From Acidianus hospitalis (GTDB taxonomy: Archaea > Thermoproteota > Thermoprotei_A > Sulfolobales > Sulfolobaceae), in assembly GCA_003086435.1 (NCBI GenBank), contig QEFD01000123.1:1-5402 (forward strand): 5,402 bases of DNA, written 5' to 3'. Below, one piece after another: positions 1 through 4,240 of the stretch. Position numbers and translations under genes: made by a program. The notes beneath the pieces are model-generated. The model saw nothing but the letters and a program-made list of their open reading frames with translations. It was not told the origin of the DNA and ran no database searches. The stretch's first letter is position 1, and each line of letters begins with the position of its first letter.

Positions 1-341
1 GTTAAGGAGAATTTTTAAGCTCCCCTTCACGTCACTTTCTGTTGGAATATAGTGGTCGTCGTCTGCATATATCATAAACCTACAGTCATTTTGTAAAGCC
101 ATCTCCAACACGCGATTTTTAGCTGTAGTTGGCCCGCTCCTCTTATCGCTTATCTCGTACACAACGCTTTTACCTTAATTTCCTCTAAAGCCTCTTTATA
201 TCCTTCATACTCTTCCCTCTTTGATGAGTCGGCCTTAATAATTAGAGTGTCAACTTCCTCTCTATCTAACCAGCTCTTCAGCGTCTTTTTGAATAATTCC
301 GATCTGTTATACGAAGTTATTAGAACTGCCAGTTTACACAT
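1..341 (-). pseudogene. Family 2 glycosyltransferase, frameshifted and partial (3' end outside window)
   Basis: This is the N-terminal part of a GT-A fold, family 2 glycosyltransferase. It starts at the ATG at 341, giving MCKLAVLITSYNR, where TSYNR (residues 9-13) is the nucleotide-binding first strand and loop. The original frame stops at 150-152 after 63 codons. The next frame continues without a break to the window edge and carries the rest of the fold: GPTTAKNRVLEMA, a typical acceptor-side helix, then YADDDHYIP, the metal-binding Asp triplet, near residues 93-100. One extra A in the A4 run at 168-171 would join the two frames as EEIKVK-SVVYEISDK. The start codon overlaps the end of the upstream GT gene by 8 bases, so the two are probably cotranscribed. 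No strong ribosome-binding site precedes it. KADSS stands where many relatives have a DGSS-like motif. The sugar donor and acceptor cannot be told. The break could be a real mutation, recoding or a sequence error. Confidence 0.8.
168..171 (-). other. Frameshift site (A4 run) in the left-edge GT2 gene
   Basis: On the minus strand the zero frame reads AAG GTA AAA GCG TTG and stops at TAA (152-150). The frame carrying the downstream GT motifs reads AAA AGC GTT GTG TAC. It is closed upstream by a TAA at 177-175, so the shift must happen between about 175 and 152. The A4 run is the only homopolymer there. One inserted A, or a -1 ribosomal slip, restores the frame. Only four A residues are present and the P-site codon GTA would not re-pair after slipping, so a mutation or sequencing error is likelier than programmed recoding. 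Confidence 0.7.
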
Positions 342-1230
342 CTCTCTTCAAACCTTCTATTTTCTCATTTAGTCTGTACTCCATTCTCTTTAAATAAAGA
401 GCTAGCACGGATAGGAGGAGGGATATAAGCCCTACGTTAAATAAGCTGAAGCCTATAAACGCTAGGACAAAGTGGAAAATGTGATAAGCTAAGTAGTCTA
501 AAGCTACGTAAGACAGTATGGCAATCCCGGGTAGTAATAATACTGACCCTACTACGAATATGAGGAATACTGGGTTGAACTTAGCTGCGAGCAGAATTGT
601 ATCGAAGAGTATTTTGAGACCTTGTATTTTCTTCAATTTGCTCTCGCCTTTTCTAGCCCTATAATCACCAATTACTTCTCCTATCCTCTTTGATTGGGAA
701 GCCAAGTAAGCACTTATAGCGACTTCGATGGAGAAACCTTTGGCTTCAAAGTTAACTCCTTTAACTTCATTAGTCCTCAAGACGTAAAAACCGGAAAGAA
801 CGTCTTTCAATCTGGTCCCGAAAAGTATGTTGAACATTTTAGTTATAACCCAGTTACCGAAGCGGTTAAGTAAAGGTATGTTTTTCCTATTCCCTCTCAC
901 GACAATTACCTCATCGTAATCCTCCATCATTTTTAACGCCTTGATCACATCGGCAGGATTATAAGTATAGTCTCCGTCAATTACTGCCACATAAGGTGTA
1001 TCTACGTGTTTTAATCCGGTCATTATGGCCAAAGCTTTTCCCTTCCCTTGTTGGTAGATCACTTTAGCTCCTTTCTCTTTTGCTATTTCTGCAGTCCCGT
1101 CAGTTGAGTTTCCGTCTACTACTATTATTTTATTGAATCCTAAGGACTTTATTTCGTCAATTACTAGTCCAATTCCATCCCTCTCGTTAAGCGTGGGTAT
1201 TAAGAACGTCACTACTTCTTCTAAACCCAT
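334..1230 (-). CDS. Polyprenyl-phosphate hexose synthase-like GT2 glycosyltransferase (DPM1/DPG-synthase type)
   Basis: This is a complete 298-aa family 2 glycosyltransferase. Enzymes of this type move mannose or glucose from a nucleotide sugar to a polyprenyl (dolichyl) phosphate on the cytosolic face of the membrane. Motifs in order: FLIPTLNE (residues 9-16), VVDGNSTDGT (37-46), GKGKALA (62-68), the metal-binding DGD (85-87), DVLSGFYVLR (143-152), GFSIEVAISAY (165-175) and YRARKGESK (190-198). The spacing matches dolichol-phosphate mannose or glucose synthases. The C-terminus has hydrophobic segments at about 219-241 and 253-280, then a basic tail, so the enzyme is membrane-anchored. The frame stays open 35 codons upstream, but I place the start at 1230 because a strong TATA box lies about 27 bases upstream (leaderless) and the GT fold begins right there. 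It is first in an operon with the GT gene at 1-341. The donor sugar cannot be read from sequence. Confidence 0.9.
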   Translation of the reverse strand: MGLEEVVTFLIPTLNERDGIGLVIDEIKSLGFNKIIVVDGNSTDGTAEIAKEKGAKVIYQQGKGKALAIMTGLKHVDTPYVAVIDGDYTYNPADVIKALKMMEDYDEVIVVRGNRKNIPLLNRFGNWVITKMFNILFGTRLKDVLSGFYVLRTNEVKGVNFEAKGFSIEVAISAYLASQSKRIGEVIGDYRARKGESKLKKIQGLKILFDTILLAAKFNPVFLIFVVGSVLLLPGIAILSYVALDYLAYHIFHFVLAFIGFSLFNVGLISLLLSVLALYLKRMEYRLNEKIEGLKRDV

Positions 1231-1250
1231 TCTGTTAATAATTTTTGAAA

Positions 1251-1268
1251 TAAATTTATAAGCCTTTT
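1251..1268 (-). promoter_or_regulatory. BRE/TATA promoter of the left GT operon
   Basis: The minus strand reads AAAAAGGCTTATAAATTT. This is an A-rich, BRE-like stretch followed by a TATA box whose centre is about 27 bases before the ATG at 1230. That spacing puts the transcription start at or next to the start codon, as in leaderless archaeal mRNAs. The AAAAGGCTT core is shared with the promoter at 4206-4220. Confidence 0.7.
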
Positions 1269-1404
1269 TCTTGAGGTTTAAAAGACCCCAGAATCGTACA
1301 AATGTTAACGAAAGCATTACAAAAGGCTGATCCAAGATTGGAGACGTCAGTAATTAAAATACGGTACGATAATAAAGTTGGTTTTTACTAGGACGCATGA
1401 ATTA

Positions 1405-1426
1405 AGATAAATCATAATATTTATCT
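1405..1426. repeat. Perfect 8-bp inverted repeat, 6-base spacer
   Basis: AGATAAAT (1405-1412) and ATTTATCT (1419-1426) are perfect inverted copies around CATAAT. The element lies about 50 bases upstream of the possible decayed small gene at 1476 and about 175 bases upstream of the left GT start. It could be an operator for a dimeric regulator. Because it is pure AT apart from one GC pair per arm, chance is also possible. Confidence 0.4.
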
Positions 1427-1475
1427 CTTTAAATAGTCTAATACAGTTAGTTTTTATACTATAAAATGTTTTAGT

Positions 1476-1630
1476 ATGAAGACCGTGATAAGCTTAAAGA
1501 GTGAGGTTTTGTCCTAGGAGGTGTTTCTCTCGCCGATTATTTAGGCTATCTAGTGAGAAGATAGGAACTAAAAAGGGAAGCAGTTGTTCTATCTAAGCAG
1601 CTATTAGCTAACCTAGATACAAGAAGCTAA
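1476..1630 (+). pseudogene. Possible decayed small gene (about 50 codons), unidentified
   Basis: An ATG at 1476 reads MKTVISLKSEVLS and then meets TAG. A second frame, from about 1511, reads VLGGVSLADYLGYLVRR, stops at TAG (1562-1564), then continues ELKREAVVLSKQLLANLDTRS to TAA (1628-1630). Joined by one frameshift and one readthrough, this gives a short charged, helix-prone protein of about 50 residues. That is the size and composition of a small DNA-binding protein or antitoxin, but I recognise no family. A T-rich TATA-like string at 1450-1459 lies about 22 bases upstream. The evidence is only compositional and the reading may be spurious. Confidence 0.2.
1517..1523 (+). promoter_or_regulatory. 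Orphan Shine-Dalgarno-like sequence GGAGGTG
   Basis: GGAGGTG is a full match to the usual archaeal 16S anti-Shine-Dalgarno core. No ATG, GTG or TTG opens a frame of useful length at the expected spacing downstream. It sits inside the possible decayed gene at 1476-1630, next to the 8-bp palindrome TCCTAGGA (1512-1519). It may be the remnant of a translation start whose start codon was lost, or it may be chance. Confidence 0.25.
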
Positions 1631-1667
1631 CACACAAATAGGGCTCTTAAAATTACATAAATCAATT

Positions 1668-1684
1668 AAAAAGAAGGAGAGAAG
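1668..1684 (-). terminator. Probable T-rich terminator after the 174-aa gene
   Basis: On the minus strand, just after the TGA stop of the 174-aa gene, the sequence reads CTTCTCTCCTTCTTTTT. Archaeal RNA polymerase terminates intrinsically at pyrimidine-rich, U-rich tracts without needing a hairpin. The position directly after the last gene of the pair fits. There is no stem to support it further. Confidence 0.4.
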
Positions 1685-1685
1685 C

Positions 1686-2210
1686 TCATTTTTTAAGTTT
1701 TCTAGTTTCTAAATACGATGGGATAAATAGAAAACTTATTGCTAACGCAATCCAATATATGATCTGAGGATAGAAGGTAAAGGTTAATAGTAAGTTAGCG
1801 TTCTCATATTTTACGCTCACTAATTCCTTACCAATTTCTAAAAAAGAATAGTTAGAGTATATTCCGTGCGATGACATTAAATACGTTATCACTATATATA
1901 TTATGATAGGATATACTAAATATGAGATCGTTAACATCAGTAAAATTCTGTTTCTTATTATTTTTCCTTTTAAAAATAAGTAAATATCTCTACTTATTAC
2001 TATTATTAAAAATATTCTAAAAGCTTCCAGAGCTGCACTTATTACGTATGAAATCTTAAGAAACGTTCCTAGGAAATATATGGACATTTGGAATGGTGAA
2101 GTCTCTATTACTACAAGTCCGCCGAAATTATAAGTCCACCAGTAAAAAGGTAGTACGATTATAATTAGGCTAGAAATTAGGTAAATTAACGTGAAGGGAT
2201 ACTTTATCAT
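1686..2210 (-). CDS. Polytopic membrane protein of unknown function, partner of the repeat surface protein
   Basis: This is a 174-aa very hydrophobic protein that I cannot assign to a family. Membrane segments are visible at about residues 6-25, 42-62, 63-80, 88-112 and 139-164, giving four or five spans. Two polar loops stand out: WWTYNFGGLVVIETSPF (24-40), after the first span, and residues 113-139, which include a NYS sequon (120-122). A basic stretch, KGKIIRNR (81-88), sits before the fourth span, and the tail ETRKLKK is strongly basic. By the positive-inside rule both would be cytosolic and the two loops extracytoplasmic. The start codon overlaps the stop of the 545-aa gene as ATGA, and GTGAT stands six bases before it, so translation is probably coupled. 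This implies production together with the surface protein, perhaps as its membrane anchor or partner. No catalytic motif is seen. Confidence 0.8.
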   Translation of the reverse strand: MIKYPFTLIYLISSLIIIVLPFYWWTYNFGGLVVIETSPFQMSIYFLGTFLKISYVISAALEAFRIFLIIVISRDIYLFLKGKIIRNRILLMLTISYLVYPIIIYIVITYLMSSHGIYSNYSFLEIGKELVSVKYENANLLLTFTFYPQIIYWIALAISFLFIPSYLETRKLKK

Positions 2211-3844
2211 AGTCCCATCACGTATGTAATATTTGTTTGGCCTATCTGAGCTTTTATAGTAATATTTTCGTTGAACACTTCACTTTCGTTTATTATTTTG
2301 ATTTCCAATAATTGTGTACATCCAGGAGGAATTGTATAAATCTTGGTTAAATATAAATATTTGCCGGTTATGTTATATATGATAATAGTTTCGTTGAAAG
2401 GATTGTGAACTGGAACATCTACTTGATTTATGGATATAGATAATGAGTTGCTTACTTCTAAGCTTTCGCTTATATTTTCTCCATAAACGTTGGCAAGGAG
2501 CGTTATTTTCTCGTTAGGAATGCCGGTGAAATTAGTTACATAAATTCTTAAAATTCCGTGGCTGAAAGGTTTAATTTCAGTTTTATTTAATAAATATAAA
2601 TATTTGCCGGTTATGTTATAGATTATAAGAGTAGTGTCCAGAGGATTGCTAACAGTTATGGATACTTCTCCACTTTCGTAATACGTTAAGTTTATAGAAC
2701 TGCACAAAGGAAAAGTTTTAGTAATATTAATATTTTCTATTCCAACTAATATAGTTATATTTTCTGCCTTATCTTTTATATTATTATATAATAAATAGAA
2801 ATTAGTTACATTAAAAGGTAAATATGAGTAACCGGGCTTCAAAGCATATGCACTTTCTAGTTGGAAATACTCTCCATAAGCTTTATATAACATGATAGTG
2901 AAATTAAATGGATTATATACTTTAATATTTACGATTCCTCCAAGAGTATTAGGTAATGAAATGTTGAAGTTTTTGCCTAATAATTCTTCCTTGCTTATTT
3001 TTATTCCATCAACTTCTACACTAATATTAACTATTTCCTTACTTTGATTATATAAATTATAAAACCCGGTAAAATTACTAACGTAAAATACTGCAGTAGA
3101 AGTAGCGTTACTTCCTATGGTAATATTCTTTTCTAAGTACAAATATTTTCCAGTTATATTGTCAATAATTATGCAGTATGGGAAAGTATTGGTAATATTC
3201 ACACTTACTGTTCCACCTTGATAATTTGGTACAGATAAAGAGATATTTGAGCTTTTAGATAAAATCGTATAACTACTAAAATTTATTCCATCAACATTTA
3301 TGTGGACAGTGACGTTTTCTTCTCCTTTGCTATAAAGCTCATAGAACCCCGTAAAGTTCGTTATATTGATAAATATCATTCTCTCCTCCATTGGGGTAAA
3401 ATATTGCTCAGAGGAAAGAATTAGGTACTTTCCTGTAATATTTTCTATTATTATACTCTGATTGAAATCATTGTATATATTTAAATAAACCCCTCTAATG
3501 TTTATAGAACTAAGATTTACGAATAGCTTTCCAGTAATCCGCTTAGGAATTTTAGGTATATTTATTTTAAAATTTCCCGTTAAATTATGATAAAAAGAGG
3601 GAACTTCAATACTTAACTTGCCGGAAATTTGTTTATACTCATTGGCTAACTGAGTGAGATTTTGGAGATCTATGTTAAACGAAGAAATAGAAAAATTTTT
3701 AGGTATTATATAGTTTATTTGATTAGCTATTTGCTTAGGTTGATTTACATATGTATTTATATTTGCCGGAACGTCAGTTATTATAATATAAGCCAAGAAA
3801 AAGGCTATAGCAATAATAGCTCCAATAAGCTTTACTAAATCCAT
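2207..3844 (-). CDS. Membrane-anchored, sequon-saturated surface protein with five tandem beta-rich repeats
   Basis: This 545-aa protein belongs to no family I can name. Residues 4-22 form one hydrophobic segment after a short N-terminus with one Lys, so a signal anchor or signal peptide; everything after it is probably outside the cell. Residues 72-111 hold three short strand-like units (GKLSIEVP, GNFKINIP, GKLFVNLS). Five repeats of 75-95 residues follow: about 112-203, 204-297, 298-386, 387-470 and 471-545. Each has a V-x-V-x-NPF-like strand, then IIIYNITGKYLYL or a variant, then a PG-type turn and a strand such as VTNFTG. This NPF / I-x-N-I-x-G-K-Y pattern resembles LEA14/WHy-type immunoglobulin-like beta sandwiches; that is inference. 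I count about 33 N-x-S/T sequons, roughly one per 16 residues. There are only three Cys. No C-terminal anchor is seen. The gene is first in a pair with the 174-aa membrane protein (ATGA overlap), and its DNA is visibly AT-richer than the GT genes. Confidence 0.85.
   Translation of the reverse strand: MDLVKLIGAIIAIAFFLAYIIITDVPANINTYVNQPKQIANQINYIIPKNFSISSFNIDLQNLTQLANEYKQISGKLSIEVPSFYHNLTGNFKINIPKIPKRITGKLFVNLSSINIRGVYLNIYNDFNQSIIIENITGKYLILSSEQYFTPMEERMIFINITNFTGFYELYSKGEENVTVHINVDGINFSSYTILSKSSNISLSVPNYQGGTVSVNITNTFPYCIIIDNITGKYLYLEKNITIGSNATSTAVFYVSNFTGFYNLYNQSKEIVNISVEVDGIKISKEELLGKNFNISLPNTLGGIVNIKVYNPFNFTIMLYKAYGEYFQLESAYALKPGYSYLPFNVTNFYLLYNNIKDKAENITILVGIENINITKTFPLCSSINLTYYESGEVSITVSNPLDTTLIIYNITGKYLYLLNKTEIKPFSHGILRIYVTNFTGIPNEKITLLANVYGENISESLEVSNSLSISINQVDVPVHNPFNETIIIYNITGKYLYLTKIYTIPPGCTQLLEIKIINESEVFNENITIKAQIGQTNITYVMGL
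2217..2221 (-). promoter_or_regulatory. Ribosome-binding site GTGAT for the 174-aa gene
   Basis: The minus strand reads GTGAT-GGGACT-ATGA, a match to the archaeal anti-Shine-Dalgarno core with a six-base spacer before the ATG at 2210. It lies within the last codons of the 545-aa gene. It supports the chosen start and the internal-operon position, in contrast to the probably leaderless first genes of the window. Confidence 0.6.
2348..2377. repeat. 30-bp direct repeat, copy A (inside the surface-protein gene)
   Basis: This stretch is identical base for base to 2591-2620, 243 bases (81 codons) away in the same frame. It encodes the YNITGKYLYL core of the fifth protein repeat (about residues 490-499). 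Identity at the third codon positions as well suggests recent duplication or gene conversion between repeats. Confidence 0.85.
2591..2620. repeat. 30-bp direct repeat, copy B (inside the surface-protein gene)
   Basis: This is the second copy of the 30-bp unit, encoding the YNITGKYLYL core of the fourth protein repeat (about residues 409-418). The matching cores of repeats 2 and 1, near 3140-3165 and 3425-3450, are clearly diverged at DNA level. The fourth and fifth protein repeats are therefore the youngest or most recently homogenised pair. Confidence 0.85.
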
Positions 3845-3854
3845 AATAATATTT

Positions 3855-3998
3855 ATGAAAAGTTACTTAAAAGTATTTATAGCGCCTTTATTTAGGTATA
3901 AATATTCAATAAATGAATATTACTTAGGTGAAAGAGAAAATGAGTTGATTGCATATGTTAAGTTGTATAAGAACACTCGTGATGCTAGGTATAACTAA
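3855..3998 (+). CDS. Doubtful small ORF, 47 aa, unidentified
   Basis: An ATG at 3855 opens 47 codons, beginning MKSYLKVFIAPLFRYKYS and ending KLYKNTRDARYN. The C-terminal half, GERENELIAYVKLYKNT, has an amphipathic-helix look. Against it, the frame overlaps the promoter of the leftward surface-protein operon, and neither a clear plus-strand TATA box at the right spacing nor a ribosome-binding site precedes it. It may be chance, or part of a decayed gene together with the frame at 3955-4065, which picks up close to where this one ends. Confidence 0.15.
   Translation: MKSYLKVFIAPLFRYKYSINEYYLGERENELIAYVKLYKNTRDARYN
3864..3888 (-). promoter_or_regulatory. Promoter of the surface-protein operon (two overlapping TATA-like boxes)
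   Basis: The minus strand carries AAAGGCGCTATAAATA followed by CTTTTAAG. The second box is centred about 26 bases before the ATG at 3844, which would give a leaderless mRNA. The first box has the better BRE-TATA sequence and is centred about 33 bases before, which would give a leader of about seven bases. Either supports 3844 as the start. The AAAGGC block resembles the GT promoters. Confidence 0.55.
3901..3921. repeat. Perfect 8-bp inverted repeat, 5-base spacer
   Basis: AATATTCA (3901-3908) and TGAATATT (3914-3921) are perfect inverted copies. The element lies about 60 bases upstream of the surface-protein start and just upstream of its TATA/BRE region, a position where archaeal activators or repressors can bind. 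There is one GC pair per arm and the background is AT-rich, so chance cannot be excluded. Confidence 0.4.
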
Positions 3999-4065
3999 AC
4001 CTACAAAGATTTTAGCGAAGTACACGATGAACAGTTGTCTTAAGCTCTATTATAATGTCTTTTAG
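3955..4065 (+). pseudogene. Short ORF, possible gene fragment with a helix-turn-helix-like stretch
   Basis: This 36-codon frame reads MLSCIRTLVMLGITKPTKIL and then AKYTMNSCLKLYYNVF. The part MLGITKPTKILAKY has the look of a turn and recognition helix of a helix-turn-helix domain, such as those at transposase N-termini. Joined by a frame change near 3980-3995 to the preceding ORF, it would read as a basic helical protein start. No family is recognised and no insertion-sequence ends are seen, so it is offered only as a possible relic. Confidence 0.15.
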
Positions 4066-4163
4066 ATAGATGATAACAAAAGATTAAATTTTATAAACCT
4101 TATAATATATTTACAGTTTATAATTATGGAAGATTTTTAAAGGTTAGATAAATAGTTACCCTT

Positions 4164-4182
4164 TACTGTTCCAAAAACAGTA
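4164..4182. repeat. Perfect 7-bp inverted repeat upstream of the right GT promoter
   Basis: TACTGTT (4164-4170) and AACAGTA (4176-4182) are perfect inverted copies separated by CCAAA. The element ends 23 bases before the GGC block of the promoter of the GT gene at 4241. With two GC pairs per arm and a location just upstream of a BRE/TATA block, it is the best operator candidate in the window. Confidence 0.45.
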
Positions 4183-4205
4183 CAGAAGGACTAAGTCGAT
4201 TTGAG

Positions 4206-4220
4206 AAAAGGCTTTTTAAA
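4206..4220 (+). promoter_or_regulatory. BRE/TATA promoter of the right GT gene
   Basis: The sequence GAAAAGGCTTTTTAAA is a purine-rich BRE-like block followed by a TATA box centred near 4216.5. That is about 25 bases before the ATG at 4241, so the mRNA is probably leaderless from that ATG. An earlier in-frame ATG at 4226 lies only about ten bases from the box and would fall upstream of the expected transcription start. Confidence 0.7.
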
Positions 4221-4240
4221 AGCAAATGAGGACACATTTT

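Larger units (their letters stand above)
1231..1685. other. Intergenic region without a convincing intact gene
   Basis: These 455 bases separate the left GT operon from the central membrane-protein pair. On the minus strand the right part lies downstream of the 174-aa gene and the left part holds the GT promoter. I see no reading frame with recognisable domains, no tRNA or rRNA signature and no terminal inverted repeats of an insertion sequence. The contents I can name are an 8-bp inverted repeat (1405-1426), a possible decayed small gene (1476-1630) with a strong ribosome-binding-site-like string inside it, and a pyrimidine-rich probable terminator (1668-1684). Confidence 0.7.
3845..4240. 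other. Divergent intergenic region, no convincing gene
   Basis: These 396 bases separate the leftward surface-protein operon from the rightward GT genes. They contain the promoters of both units, inverted repeats at 3901-3921 and 4164-4182, and two short overlapping reading frames (3855-3998 and 3955-4065) with weak claims to be real. The stretch 4080-4140 is dense in TATA-like strings (TTTATAAACC, TTATAATATA, TTTATAATTA), none of which is followed by a usable gene start; one leads only to a five-codon frame, MEDF and stop. No RNA gene was recognised. Confidence 0.65.

Noticed and set aside
221..275. TGATGA (223-228) as the C box of a C/D-box guide RNA
   Set aside because: It lies inside the left GT reading frame region and I found no well-placed D/D' CTGA partner; near matches around 3981 and 4026 also lack partners.
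1231..1335. N-terminal extension of the left GT gene to the ATG at 1335
   Set aside because: The extra 35 residues precede the GT fold, and the codons lie over and upstream of a strong BRE/TATA promoter that positions a leaderless start at 1230.
3778..3844. Class III (archaeal pilin-type) signal peptide in the 545-aa surface protein
   Set aside because: The N-terminus MDLVKLIGAIIAIAFF has only one Lys, before a hydrophobic stretch. I see no basic leader with a clear prepilin peptidase site, so pilin-like assembly is not supported.
4126..4140. Tiny frame MEDF after TATA-like strings at 4105-4125
   Set aside because: Only four residues and a stop; the TATA-like strings are expected in such AT-rich sequence.
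4226..4240. Start of the right GT gene at 4226 (MRTHF)
   Set aside because: It is about ten bases from the TATA box, upstream of the expected transcription start. The ATG at 4241 has ideal spacing and begins directly before the first GT2 strand.
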